Assembly (NCBI GenBank): GCA_963281255.1
Contig: OY725492.1
Coordinates: forward strand, 1,530,213 to 1,594,212
Reading direction: 5' to 3'
Origin: Aphrocallistes beatrix
Lineage: Eukaryota > Porifera > Hexactinellida > Sceptrulophora > Aphrocallistidae
DNA length: 64,000 bases
Part shown: piece by piece, positions 9,701 to 20,769 of the stretch
How the letters are laid out: each line of letters starts with the position of its first letter
Numbering within the stretch: position 1 is the stretch's first letter
Position numbers and translations under genes: made by a program
The notes under the pieces: model-generated
Told to the model about the DNA's origin: nothing
The model's input: the letters and a program-made list of their open reading frames with translations, nothing else
Database searches by the model: none

Positions 9701-11687
9701 ATGGCGACTACATCATCAAAGAAAAGGAAACATCAAGCAATTAGTCTCGAACTTAAGTTGAATATCATAGCAGAACTGTTGAAGGGCAAATCGCAGAGGT
9801 TAGTTTCAGATATTTTTCAGTTATCGAAGTCGACAATAAATGATATCTGGAGACAGAGAGAAAAGATTGAGCAGCATATAACGAGTTGTGATAATCCTAC
9901 TCTAGTGAAGAAGCGATGTATAGTAAGGCACGTTTACTTCCCGGAGCTTGATAAGGTATGTCATATCTGGTTTTTGCAACAACGCTCCAAGAGCGCTCCT
10001 GTTTCAGGCCCTATTCTACAAGAGAAGTCTTTGCAATTATTTCCTAAACTTTATCCTTAAAGTGAGTTGGGTGCATTCAGTGCGAGCTCCGGTTGGCTCC
10101 AGAAATTTTGTCATCGTCATGGCATAAGAGCAGCTAAACTCCAAGCAAGGCTGGATTCGGTTAACCGGTTAACCGGCTAACCGCCGTCAATCACGGTTAA
10201 CGGTTAAGAAAATTTTGGATCGGTTAGCCGATCTGCTTTATTTTCTAAATATTTAGACTAATTTCATTGTTTTTCGATGGAGATTCATGAATATTACTTC
10301 TACAAGTAAAATTTTGATATTACAATATTACTTGTATTACAATTTTTCTAACCAAATAGTATATTTCGAGACCACTGAAGATTGTAAATTTTTCAATATC
10401 AGGTTAAATATTAGTCGACAAATCCATATTTATACTAATTAATATTGACATCGGTTAACCGGTTAACCACCCTGGAGGAAACCAAAATAACCGACCCCGA
10501 ATATCGGTTAACCAACCCCAGCCCTGCTCCAAGGAGAGGCGCTCTCAGCTGACATCTCTGCTATCGAACCCTATCGCAAGGAACTACTGAGTATGATAGA
10601 AAAAGGAGGGTATACACGAGATCACATATTCAATGCCGACGAAACTGGGCTTTGGTGGAAATTAATGCCCTCAAAATCTCTCATTTCCGATGGTGAAACA
10701 AATGTTAAGAACTTCAAACTGTCGAAAGACAGAGTGACTTTACTTGCTTGCGCTAATGCTTCTGGATCTTGTCAAATTCCGCTGGCCTTCATACATCGGA
10801 GTGCCAGGCCTCGCTGCTTCAAACACACTAATATGGAATGCCTCCCAGTTAGTAATTTTGTACAAAAACGATCTTGGATGGATGCTAAAGTTTTTAACTT
10901 TGGTTTCAACTCAAATTCCTACCTTACGTGAAACAATTTTGTCAGAAGGTATCCATTGAGTATAAGGCACTCTTGTTATTAGACAATGCACCAGCACACC
11001 CTCCCGTTGAAAAGCTTCAATCAGAGGATGGAAGAGTAGTAACAATGTTTTTACCAGCGAACACCACTTCCATCCTCCAACCCATGGATCAGGGTATCCT
11101 GGAGGCAATGAAACGGCGTTACAAAAAATGTCTATTACGCCATTTAATCCTTGAGGAACGTGCATTAGAATTATCGATACCTGAAACTAGTAACCATCAA
11201 AGATGCAGTGTACTGGGCGGCCCAGAGTTGGGATGAGGCAACTCCTGAAAGTTAATCAATGGCTTGGAATAAATTACTTCCCGATTCCTCTTTAGAGGTC
11301 GTAGATAGCACATCCTCGCCAAATAATGAATTAGGAGAATTCACAGATTTATTTTTGGAAATGGGATCTTCAGAGAATGATGAATGGCAGCAACCACACG
11401 AGTGGCTTGATGAAGATGATGATCCAGGATACCAACTTTTGAATGATGAAGAAATTATCTCAGAAGTTTTAACTACAAATGAGGTTGAAGAAGACACAAC
11501 TGATACTAAACCTTGTGTATCCCAAGCGCAAGCATGTGAAGCCCTGGAAATCGTGTTAGAATGGCTGGAGTCACAAGGGGATACCCAGATAGAACATTTG
11601 CTTTTAGTTAAGAAATGGAGGAACAGGGCTGCTGAAAAACGAATACAAACTACTAAACAGATAACAATATTGTCATTTATCAAAGAC
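9701..11687 (+). pseudogene. Tigger/JRK-like DDE_1 transposase, broken
   Basis: A pogo-superfamily transposase. The N-terminus (MATTSSKKRKHQ...LKLNIIAELL) is a CENP-B-type psq helix-turn-helix, followed by a damaged second HTH. After the MITE the frame resumes at GEALSADISAIEPY. The three catalytic acidic blocks are all present: FNADETGL (about 10635), LLLDNAPAHP (10975) and SILQPMDQGILEAM (11070). A long acidic tail ends at 11687 with ...ITILSFIKD. Damage: loss of frame before the MITE, a break near 10930 and one near 11200, and a TAA near 11252. The catalytic residues survive although the gene is dead. Confidence 0.85.
10146..10526. mobile_element. 381-bp hAT-type MITE inside the Tigger transposase
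   Basis: The ends CAAGGCTGGATTCGGTTAAC and GTTAACCAACCCCAGCCCTG are inverted repeats, with many GGTTAACC subterminal words. The target duplication is CTCCAAG on both sides (7 of 8 bp; the eighth base differs). Removing the element rejoins the Tigger frame (HGIRAAKLQ / GEALSAD). Confidence 0.9.
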
Positions 11688-11888
11688 TAATAAGGAATAT
11701 ATTAATTATTTGTATTCAAATCAATTTTTAAAACCGAATTTTTCTTTTTTATGAATTTTTGTGTCGAATATTTCCATTGGTAGTAGAAAAAAATTATTAA
11801 ATTTCGTGGAAAAATATGCCCGGTCTAGGGAGGTGTCCGGATCTAAGAAATCCGGATCTCGGAGGTTCGACTGTATAGTATATATATA

Positions 11889-12384
11889 TCTGTAACGAAT
11901 TGATTGAAAAACTGCCAGACACAGAAAGCTGATTTTTGGCATGTGGAAGTCTTTTAGCTATGGCTCCACTATTTTCTGAGCTTAGACGAAAATGTCGAAT
12001 CATCATGGAATTATGACGTCATTGTCACCTTTATTCTAATTAAAAATTTCAGTTTTTCGACCTTAACTCAGTGATTTAGGTGTTTTAATAGAAGGCTGAA
12101 ATTTTAATAGAATGTGTATATTAATATTATTCAAATGTGGTTCAACTATCATCAAAAAATGATGACTCATCACTCTGTTATGACGTCATCATTACGAATC
12201 ACAATTTTAAAAACTGACAAATTTGGTGATTTTTCGTGCGATATCGATTATAATAGTAGGACTGACGTATTTAGAGATGTTATCTCCCTTTTAATTAATC
12301 AATGTGATCCAAAGCGCCCATAGGGCGCCTCTGACGGACGCAGTGTCCGCGAGCCGCGCAGCGCAAGCAAGCGAAGCGCGCTTG
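11889..12384 (+). mobile_element. GC-tipped dispersed repeat, full-length reference copy (496 bp)
   Basis: It starts TCTGTAACGAATTGATTGAA after a TA run and ends in the three-hairpin GC tip AAGCGAAGCGCGCTTG, before TGTATATATA. The sequence contains two TGACGTCAT words, a CRE-like palindrome, about 160 bp apart. There is no open frame, TIR or target duplication beyond the A/T junction. Confidence 0.85.
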
Positions 12385-12394
12385 TGTATATATA

Positions 12395-12834
12395 CTGCCA
12401 AGCACAGAAAGCTGATTTTTGGCATGTGGGAGTCTTTTGGCTATGGCTCCACCAAGTTCCGACCTTAGACGAAAATGTCAATTCATCATGGAGTTATGAC
12501 ATCATTCTCACCATTTTTATAATTTGATATTTCAGTTTTTCGACTATAACTCATCCAATTTATGTGATAGAAGGCTGAAATTTTAGTAGAATGTGAATAT
12601 TAATGTATCTCACTTATGATACAATTCTCATCAAAAATGATTACCCATCAATTTGTTATGATGTCATCAGTACGTACCAAAAAAAATTAACGTATCAAAA
12701 AAAAATTAAATTTTGTGATTTTTGAATGATATTGATTATAACAATAAGACAAACGTATTTAGAGATGTTATCTACCTTAAAATTAATAAATGTGAGGCCA
12801 GCCTTGCAGCGTAAGCAAGCGAAGCGCGCGCTTG
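12395..12834 (+). mobile_element. GC-tipped dispersed repeat, tandem second copy
   Basis: It follows the previous copy head to tail. It lacks the first 35 bp (starts at CTGCCAAGCACAGAAAGC) and part of the tip hairpins, and ends GAAGCGCGCGCTTG. Confidence 0.85.
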
Positions 12835-12839
12835 TGTAT

Positions 12840-14990
12840 ATTTAAACGCTCGGATTTTGTTCTTCCCTTCAAAAATCTCCTTTCTTTTGACATCTTTGTT
12901 AAACTTCGCCGCTGGGTTCCTACTTAAGTAATCAGCCACTACATTCTCACTTCCTTGTCTATACGTAATTATAAAGGGAATTTCCTGTAGCTCCATCATC
13001 CAACGGGCAAAGGTGTGTTTAGGATCCTTTTGGGACTGCAACCATTTGAGAGGGTTATGATCAGTAAGCAAAACGACACTGGAGGCCCCTTTCAGATATA
13101 CGGACCACTTCCGAGTTGCCGCAATCAGTGCCCAAGCTTCCAATTGACCTGAGTAGTTCTTTTGAGAAGGACTTAGTGATGAAGAGAAGTATTGGATAGG
13201 TCTCAATTTTCCAGATAGTTCGTCTAGCTGCGACAGGACCAGTGGCAGATCCAGGAATCTCTGATGGGGGGGATATCAACCCAGCTGGGGGTCTGGGGGC
13301 GCTGTAAGCCCCCCGCCACTGGACAGGACTACTGCTACTCCTCTTAAACTTGCATCTGCCTTCCAATCAGGGTGTGCCAGTGTGATGTGCTCATTTACCA
13401 GCTGTCTACGTAGTTGATCAAATGCATCCCGACATTGCTTGTCCCATTCCCAGGGCTTACCTTTCTTTAACAGGGCGTAGAGGGGTTGAGCGATTTGGGA
13501 AAGATCCTTGACGTAGCATCTGTAATAGTTTATCGTACCTAAAAACCTCTGTAATTCTTTGCGTCTTTTGAGGAGGGGCATCTCCTGTATGACTACAATT
13601 GAACTCATCCAGTCTACATCTATCGGGGCGTTTATGGTGGAGAGCAAACAACGATTCGTATTCAGTTGTGAGTTCCTAAAGCTGAGCTGCATTAGACCAT
13701 GTCAGATCGCTAGAGATAAGTCCATTTGATTCCATGCCTTCTCCTTTCGAAATCTCTTCCTCTTGCTTTGCAATTCTTGCACGTGTCAAAGGTGTGGATC
13801 CACTCAAAGAGTCCTCCACTGGAACCCAGGAACTACCAAGCCGAATTCGCCTATTATTCCAGTCAAAGTTCACCGTACCATGATGTTCCATAAAGCTTCT
13901 GCCAAGAAGCAGAAGTGGCTCTTTGCTGTCTAGAACTTGCGTTCCGTTATCGGTTGGAGATCTCCTATGCAAATAGGAGCATCGACATATCCCTGAACTT
14001 TGACTAGGTTACTGCAGAGGCCAAATACTATCCTGCTTGAGGTGGGTATTAATTTACCCGCGAGATCTATTTGCACTGCTGTGTCATAGTCAATAACGCT
14101 AGGTTTCGCGCCTGTGTTCAGCATTGCAGCAACCTTATGGGAACCTATCTTGATTTGAACTGTCACATATTCCTCGCCGGATGATAATTGAAGTACCCTG
14201 GGTTTCCGGGTTTCTCGTAATTTCTCGTCCCCGCTCCTGTTTCCACTCCTCCGAGGGCAATTATACGGTCTATGTCCCACATTGCCACAGGTAAAACAGG
14301 GCCTACTCGGGCAAAATCGTACAAGGTGATTCGACGAGCCACATGCATAGCATTTTAGCGGTTCTGATCTTCTTTTATCTGCAGTTGTGCGTTTATACCG
14401 GATAGTTTGTACCGTAGACGATGGTGTCTCGGATGAGCTCGAGTTTGCACTTTCCGGATTTTCTTGCGACGCTTCCTTCTCGCCTATTCTTTCTTTTATG
14501 ACCTGTACCCTAAGGCCTTTACTTACAGGTATTCCCTTTTCGGTGAGCGTTTTCCTCACCACCGTACTAAATTGAAGCGCATCTTCTACCGACATGTCGT
14601 TTCCCTTGGGTATTATCCATTCTTTCAATTTAATTCGGGCCTCAGGTGGTACCTGGGATACCATGAGTATGCACGCTGTTTTAGCCGTCACCCCAGCCTT
14701 GAAGGCCTCCTCTAGATACCTTGCGAAAAAGTCCTGAAAGGGCTCTGGTATCCATGTCATCGCACGGAACCGAGCTGCAGAATCGAAAATATCCTCCTCA
14801 GGATCCAAACGTTCCTTGAGATACGTGAATGCCTCTTCTAAGGTTTCCTTTGAAATTGCTACTAGCACTACCTTCTCCTCCAGTCTACCACGTTTCACAT
14901 ACGCCGGTAGTAATTTCATAGCTGCTTTCCTTGGGAACAGAATTGTAGTACCCTAAACTCACTTCGAAGAAGCTTCTTCTGGCTGAAAAT
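12840..14990 (-). pseudogene. Ty3/gypsy retrotransposon relic (gag-protease-partial RT-RNase H)
   Basis: Read right to left. A gag frame (14919-13930, 329 codons) has two CCHC zinc knuckles (CYACGSSNHLVRFC and CFTCGNVGHRPYNC), then a retropepsin-like block in which the active-site DTG is NTG (LNTGAKPSV). The end of protease lies in 13972-13676 (LLLLGRSFMEHHG). The reverse transcriptase catalytic core is deleted: 13692 joins directly to the connection region (LQRFLGTINYYRCY). RNase H follows (13206-12840, LLTDHNPLKWLQ, ARWMMELQEI) and is cut off by the repeat at 12834. Mutated active site, deletion and frame breaks make it inactive. No LTR was identified. Confidence 0.85.
13240..13321. mobile_element. 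82-bp hAT-type MITE in the gypsy RNase H region
   Basis: It begins CAGTGGCAGATCC and ends GCCCCCCGCCACTG. A perfect 8-bp target duplication, GACAGGAC, lies at 13232-13239 and 13322-13329. Excision restores the gypsy frame between GVAVVLS and the RPIQYFSS block. It belongs to the same CAGTGGC-ended group as the elements at 24626-27185 and 63763. Confidence 0.9.
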
Positions 14991-15261
14991 GGCACGTGAT
15001 GTGAAAACGTTTTGCCAGGGGTGTTTGGTGTGTCAGAGAGGTAAAAGTAAGACAGCTGGTCGACAACCGATAAGGCCAATGAAGATCGGTGAAGGCATCC
15101 CAGGAGAGGCCGTAGCAATTGACATAGGCACCCTACCCTGGACAGACGATGAACATTCGGGGTATAGATACTTCCTATTAATGGTGGACCTTTTTACCCG
15201 TTATGTTGAAGTTTTGCCGTTGAAAGACCAAGAAGCTGGTACCTTAGACTCGATGCCTTAA
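14989..15261 (+). pseudogene. Ty3/gypsy integrase fragment, inverted relative to the gag-pol relic
   Basis: About 90 codons match the integrase zinc-binding end (FCQGCLVCQRGKSK) and the start of the catalytic core (AIDIGTLPW, YFLLMVDLFTRYVEVLPL, with the first catalytic Asp). The remaining Asp and Glu are lost. It lies on the opposite strand to the gag/protease next to it, so either two elements or an inversion met at about 14,985. Confidence 0.8.
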
Positions 15262-15343
15262 AGCAAGGTTGGGTCTTGGGTCTCTAGATCTCGAATATCG
15301 TATTTTCGAATCTATATGATCAATTATTTGTGTACCTTTGTGT

Positions 15344-15345
<2 letters not shown>

Positions 15346-15374
<29 letters not shown>
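15346..15374. repeat. (TA)n microsatellite
   Basis: About 14 TA units in a row. Confidence 0.9.
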
Positions 15375-15375
<1 letters not shown>

Positions 15376-15605
15376 CAGATCTCAAAAATCAGCTAGAGGA
15401 TAGCTTCAGCTGTTGACCTGTGGTTTTTGGAGGTTTAGATTTCGAATTTTGTATTTTCGATCTAATTTATGAAAATATTTGATTTGATTTGTTTGTAATA
15501 CAAGTAGATACATAATGTAAACAAATCTTTAAAAAACAAGTTAGAGACAACTTTCAATTGTTGACCTCGGGTTTTTAGGGGTGTAGATTCCAAATATCAT
15601 ATTTT
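15375..15605. repeat. Short diverged duplicated unit, no gene
   Basis: A block with GTTGACCTGTGGTTTTTGGA, GTTTAGATTTCGAAT and TATTTTCGATC is repeated at about 15395 and 15555. A weaker relative occurs at 42985-43045. No coding sense. Confidence 0.45.
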
Positions 15606-15609
15606 CGAT

Positions 15610-16245
15610 CTTATATGGATATATTTTGGGGTCATATCTTGGAAACCGCAAGAGCTAGACATTCAAATTTAATTCCATTTGATAGCCAATAGAGTACTTG
15701 TTATTTAACTATAATATAATTTCTATCTAAATTCAATGGTTTACGAGTTATTAGACAATTTATCATATTGATGACATTTAGGAATTAACGAATATCTCGT
15801 AAATCATCGAATTTAGAAGTAGAAATTATATTACCGCTTAATAGGAAGTACTCTATTCGCTATCAAATGGAATTACATTTGAATGTCTCGCTTTTGCGGC
15901 TTTCAATATATACCCCAACTGACAAAATATGTTTCCATAGTAACACTGGAATGTAGCAACATTCCATGAAAAAACTCCAAATTTTTCGCATCAATCCATT
16001 TACAGTTCAGTCCAATGCGAAAGATTTTATGATAAAAACACTTAGAAGTGCCCTTTCAAACGGCCTCTGAAAATCACTAAATTTGCCACAAATAAAATCT
16101 ATTTCGCAATCATACGACGACAAATCTAAATTTTAACAACGGATATGGGTACTTTGACACCATATTTATATATGCTGATAATACATTCCGAAGCTATATT
16201 GTGCATGGTTAATGATTTTAGGCAGCTCATGTATTAGTTCAACCG
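15610..16245. mobile_element. Truncated P-type palindromic element
   Basis: It matches the palindromic elements at 43278 and 61193. It has the loop region, with AATTCAATGGTTTACGAG facing CTCGTAAATCATCGAATTTA, and the full right arm to GCTCATGTATTAGTTCAACC. Most of the left arm and both extreme ends are missing. Confidence 0.75.
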
Positions 16246-16256
16246 AGGTGCATGCA

Positions 16257-16542
16257 TTTGTCAGAATTTTGAGGTTGTCATTTGTCAGAATTATCCTAGT
16301 TGTCACTTGTCAGAATGTTTTTTAGGACTGCTTTCACTTGTCAGAATGGTTTTTAAGACTGCTGTCACTTGTCAGAATGTTTTTTTAGGACTGCTGTCAC
16401 TTGTCAGAATGTTTTTTAGGACTGCTGTCACTTGTCAGAATGGTTTTTAGGAATGCTTTCACTTATCAGAATGTTTTTTAGGACTGCTGTCACTTGTCAG
16501 AATGGTTTTTAGGACTGCTGTCATTTGTTAGAATGGTTTTTA
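16257..16542. repeat. 31-33-bp tandem repeat, about nine copies
   Basis: The unit CACTTGTCAGAATGTTTTTT plus AGGACTGCTGT is repeated head to tail with small variations (GTT/GG, CTTT/CTGT). The final unit runs into the TTAA MITE. Confidence 0.9.
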
Positions 16543-16543
16543 A

Positions 16544-16860
16544 GGAATGGCGTATGTTTCGTCGCTGATATTTCTTTGAATGAAATTATTGAATCCCCAT
16601 TTTCATTCTCCAATTCATTCTATCAAAAAATAAATGACAATCACCCACCCCCTCACGAAATAAAAATACCACTCTCGCGTGCCATTTTATATTATTTCAA
16701 ACTCAAAATGCCCACTTTCTCTTTGCTCTTATACAAAATATTCTCCAAAACGCCCACTCTCACTCTCCTATCAATTCGATTCACCTTTATAACAAATTCA
16801 TGTTTCCCAACAGTTTGCAATTCGATTCTAAAATATCAGCGACGAAACATCCGCCATTCC
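16544..16860. mobile_element. 317-bp MITE with TTAA target site
   Basis: The ends GGAATGGCGTATGTTTCGTC and GACGAAACATCCGCCATTCC form inverted repeats of about 31 bp. TTAA directly flanks both sides (16540-16543, 16861-16864). TTAA targeting is the hallmark of piggyBac and Kolobok elements. There is no transposase inside. Confidence 0.9.
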
Positions 16861-16864
16861 TTAA

Positions 16865-17045
16865 TTTCAGCACTTCTGGGGGAAGTGTGTAGGATCTAGG
16901 ATGCTAAAATATAAAATTTCAGAATTACGGCAATTGTTCAGGAATGAAACCCTATTTTCAATCCCAGAATTACGACCAAATTACTAACTACATGTACAAT
17001 CTATTCTTCCAGGATTCCAAATCTGATGAATAGAAAACATACTAA
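16865..17045. other. Intergenic, no signal
   Basis: A CAGAATTACGGC / CAGAATTACGAC word occurs twice (16920, 16968). Otherwise nothing is recognised. Confidence 0.4.
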
Positions 17046-17049
17046 TTCA

Positions 17050-18741
17050 AGAGTCACTAAATATACAAATAAATAACAATCTGGATCCAATAGTAAATGT
17101 AAAGAAAATCTATATAATGGACATTTAAAGCCTTCACTACATCTTAGTTATAAATTACATTTAACATAATGTCGAAGAAGAGGACCTATGATGAAAGCTA
17201 CTTATACTACGGTTTCAATTTCCTCATTAAGGATGGATTACAAGTTCCGCAATGCGTGGTTTGTTTCAAAACCTTGTCTAATGGATGCATGAAGCCCTTC
17301 CAATTGAAACAGTACCTCGCAACGCAACATCCACAATGGAAAGACAAAAAAACATTAGTTTTTTTAACTTAAAGTGCCGTCTCGCTACAAATCGAAAGGC
17401 TAGAAAACGCCATACAATCAGTCCCTTTTCAAGCCATGCATCCTAGGATGCGGAAATTTGGTGCTTGAAGTTAAAGCTTCAGAAGAGTTAAAACAGATAT
17501 CGCTTTCCAATGACACCGTGAAGTCAAGAATTGTGGAGATGTCAAGCAGCATAAAAGATCTATTTCTTTGGTGAAACGTAGAAATCCAAATGTCAAAGGT
17601 GTTCATTGCCTTATCCATAAAGAAGCTCTTGCCTCTAAAACTCTCCCACATAACTTTAATAGGCAACTTCAAAGTATAAAGTTGAACTATATCAAAGGAT
17701 CGGCCCTGAATACTCGACTTTTTCCTGAGCTTTGTGACACTATGAAAGCGAAGCACTTCGATATCCTTTTTTACACCCAAGTATATTGGCTATCCAAGGG
17801 AAATATGGTGAAACGCGTGTTTGAATTATTGGAGGAACTGAAAACACTCCTCAAAGATCATTAAAAACGTGAATTGCTGGCAGAATTTAATGAAGAAGGA
17901 TTTCAGGAGCGTCTTGCATATCTCGTGGACATATTTGAAGTGCTGAACGATCTTAACATGAAGATGCAAGGGAAGGAATTGAACATAATTCACCACGTCG
18001 ATGCGATCAAGGGATTCTTGGCAAAACTTTCTCTCCTGAAAACCAGGATTGAGAAGGGCATCTATATATCCTTCAGCAATCTTTGTAATGTCGTTGGAGA
18101 AAGTGAAATTCCATTTCACTTTCGAATTGAAGGTGGACATCATAAATCATTTGAGGGTCTGGGAGAAGAATTCCAGCGCTATTTTGACGCAGACCTCGAC
18201 ACAAAGCGGGTGTATGACGAGGAATCCCTATTGTTGTGATGTAAATGACATTCCTACTGCACTCTAAGAAGAGTTTTTGGAGCCCCAAAATGACTCGTCG
18301 GCAAAAGACATAATCAAAGAGTCAGAATTGCATTATTTTTGGATGCAAATGACTCGTGTTTATTCAAAAACAAGTGAATACTATTCGATTTTTTCATTGT
18401 TTGTTTCAAGTCATAGAGATATAAGATTGGCATGTACTAGGTGTCAAATGATCAGTCTACGATTAATTTTGAAGACCTAATAGGTGAAATTTTAAGACCG
18501 TTACAAGAAAAATGAAAAACAATTAATACAGTATAATGCAAAGTATGGTGCAGGGTCATCATTTGTCATAGGATCAATTGTCCCAAAAAAGAAATTTTTC
18601 AGAAAAATGGCGTGATGGATTATTTAGAATAGCTTTGGGAAGGCCCATTTGTAATTAAAGGGAAGAAAGTGAGCACGTCTTAATTTTATATTTATTAATT
18701 CGTGATATTAATTTGAAACATTAATATATTTAGTGACTCTT
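17050..18741 (+). mobile_element. Charlie-like hAT element with 16-bp inverted ends
   Basis: AGAGTCACTAAATATA at 17051-17066 is repeated exactly in inverse at 18725-18740, bracketing the transposase relic. I could not match an 8-bp duplication outside these repeats, so the true ends may lie slightly further out. Confidence 0.6.
17169..18275 (+). pseudogene. hAT (Charlie/ZBED5-like) transposase relic
   Basis: The start MSKKRTYDESYLYYGFNFL contains a BED-type zinc finger (CVVC...HP). After a deletion and frame break near 17370-17560, the catalytic region resumes: NVKGVHCLIHKEALASK and FYTQVYWLSKGNMVKRVFEL are the hAT 'CxxH' and 'RW' blocks, the latter with Tyr for Arg. A third open stretch (17874-18239: EFNEEGFQERLAYLVDIFEV) continues the family order. 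The C-terminal dimerisation block is not visible. At least two frame breaks. It is a relative of domesticated ZBED5/GTF2IRD2-type genes, but clearly a dead copy here. Confidence 0.75.
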
Positions 18742-19030
18742 AAAAATAATCGAAAGAATAAATAGGGCACACTTAAAGATAGGAATTGCACGACCATAAA
18801 AAGTGATCCCAAATCCATCCAGTATGATGAAAAAAGCCCCCGCTTTTGCCACCATAAAAATCGCGCTCCCGATTTAGAGCTGCGCCCCCGCTCGGGTGTA
18901 CTTCAATGAGGCTCGAATTACGATCTATTTTACCAGAGTTTGTATTCTATGATCTGGAAAACAATTTTTGCCCAGTCTAAAACTACTATTAATTCTTGAT
19001 GTACATCATTGATTTTTAAGAGTGCCAAAT
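18490..19030. other. No recognisable gene
   Basis: After the hAT relic, AT-rich sequence ends in a short GC-rich part (18835-18900, GCCCCCGCTTTTGCC, GCGCCCCCGCTC) that resembles a decayed hAT-MITE end. I saw no open frame with support. Confidence 0.4.
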
Positions 19031-19039
19031 ATAGAGGTA

Positions 19040-20692
19040 TTCTTCGATCAGCTTCGATCTTCAGCTTCAGGCAAAAAGAGCAGGCCAACCTAAAAAGAGA
19101 GAGGATATATCTATGGGATGCAGAGGAGAGCATGAGATGCTACACATTGGCTTTGTGAGCAGAGGGGGGTTTGTAAAGCAAGAGTTCATACCAGAGTTGC
19201 ACGCGGGCCGGCTCGTCCAGCAGGCTTGTGGGCTACCCGCGGGCTGCGGGCCGGAAATCTTGGCAGGACTCCCCGCGATGACAACCGAGACGGTGTTTTT
19301 AACTGTCACGAGGTACCAATTAAGGAATACTTACGTAAATGGAACTTTGTTAGTTTCCACTTATTTGTGTTTGCGGAAACTCACTCTCATAAAAGGATTC
19401 CCTAAGTGTCTCTCTATAGTTAGTAACTAACAAAGTGGGCCAAAAATATTTATGCGGGCTTCTTGCGGGCCGAATAATTTAAGTGCGGGATTCTTGCGGG
19501 CCGCGGTTACAAATTTCGGCCCGCGTGTAACTCTGGTTCATACTAAGGGTATGGAAGTAGTAAAGCGTACGAATGAGCACACCCATGCGCCTAACGAGCA
19601 GGATGTGAGTTGCTGTGAGACGAAGGCTGGCATAAGGAGGAGAGCACGAGAGTCACTGGATAGTTCACACCATATAGTGAGCGAGAGCGTACAAATGATA
19701 TCAGAGGGCACTGCTACCAAGCTACCAAAGCTGGATAGTCTGAAGCGAACGATACAGCGTGAGCGTGCTCATATGCTTGCAGCTCCGGTGCAACCCACTA
19801 GCCTGGACCAACTAACTCTGCCAGATGAATACCAGAAGACGGCCAAGGGAGAACAGTTCCTCCATCACGATTGTGGAGCAGCCGATGCGGAGAGGTTCCT
19901 CATATACGGCAATCGTCCAGGTGCTGGCTGGCTGATGGGACCTTCAAGACAGCGTCTTCCCTCTTCGCACAGGTGTACATGGTGCATGGACTCCGGGGAG
20001 GACCTGATCTTGCCAAGGATGGTCATCTGCTACCCAGTCTGTTCGTGCTATTGGCCAACAAGACGGAGGCTATTTACAGGAGGATGTGGGAGCAGATTCG
20101 CATACTCTGTCCCTATGCTCAGCCCCAGAGCATGCTCCTGTACTTCGAGAAGCTGCTTATATCAATGATGAAGACCTGGCCATGCGTATCAGGCAGATAC
20201 CCGCTCTCGCATTCGTACATCCCTTTGATGTATACGAGCTGTTTGATCGCGTTGCACCTCGCTTCCACCCACTGCCGAAGCAGCCGAACTACTCGACTAC
20301 TTTCAGAGGACCTATGTCGGACGCACACTCCTAAGCGGATACTACAGTGAGCCGACATTCTCTATCGCCCTGTGGAACTACCACTTGGACACGCCTTTCG
20401 GGATGCCCCGGACTACTAACGCCGTGGAAACATGGCACGTAGCTTCAACGCTACTGTTGGGTGCCACCATCCCACATTATGGAAATTTATTGCCGCCCTC
20501 AAGCGTGAGCAGGGGTTAGTGGAAGTGAGGCAGGCTAGGTTCCTTTCTGGTAACGCCCCGACAAAGAGAAAGCGGTCTCAAGCAAGTGAACAAGCCCTGA
20601 TTGATTTAGTCTTGCACTATTTTGATGAAGATCGTACTAAGATGGAATTCTTAAGGGGTGTGGTACATCATTTCTGTTTGGGAGCGAATTAA
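19040..20692 (+). pseudogene. FLYWCH-MULE transposase, broken by a MITE and a deletion
   Basis: A Mutator-like transposase. The FLYWCH zinc finger reads HWLCEQRGVCKAR, then, after the inserted MITE, VHTKGMEVVKRTNEHTH, giving the C...C...H-x-H ligand set. The next block is the linker (PDEYQKTAKGEQFLHHD). The catalytic part begins WLADGTFKTASSLFAQVYMV with the first Asp and continues HLLPSLFVLLANKTE. About 40 codons are deleted near 20140-20165, with a frame change. Later frames give AMRIRQIPALAFVHPFDVYE, PFGMPRTTNAVETWH and the tail NATVGCHHPTLWKFI, ending at 20692. It is homologous to the fragment at 5236-5466. Confidence 0.85.
19192..19535. mobile_element. 344-bp GC-rich hAT-type MITE in the FLYWCH finger
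   Basis: It begins CAGAGTTGCACGCGGGCC and ends GGCCCGCGTGTAACTCTG. A perfect 8-bp target duplication, GTTCATAC, lies at 19184-19191 and 19536-19543. Removing it rejoins the FLYWCH frame between CKAR and VHTKG. Inside, GCGGGCTTCTTGCGGGCCG-type words recur near the right end. Confidence 0.95.
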
Positions 20693-20769
20693 AGTATTTA
20701 ATTTTAAAATAGTAGAACATTATACTTGTATGTACTCGTATAATAAATTAAATTGACCAATCAAAAGTG

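Larger units (their letters stand above)
9423..11873 (+). mobile_element. Tigger/pogo-type DNA transposon
   Basis: The right end reads GATCTCGGAGGTTCGACTG, flanked by TA (11874). Its complement, CAGTCGAACCTCCGAGATCC, is matched imperfectly by the left end near 9423 and again near 9558-9640, where GAGATCCGGAC is duplicated. The element carries a CENP-B/Jerky-type transposase. It was hit by a hAT-type MITE (10146-10526) and itself sits next to the GC-tipped repeat at 11889. Confidence 0.8.

Noticed and set aside
16257-16542. CRISPR array
   Set aside because: Head-to-tail units without spacers, in a eukaryotic transposon context.
17050-18741. 8-bp target duplication around the Charlie-like hAT
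   Set aside because: No matching 8-mers found outside the 16-bp inverted repeats, so the borders are left approximate.
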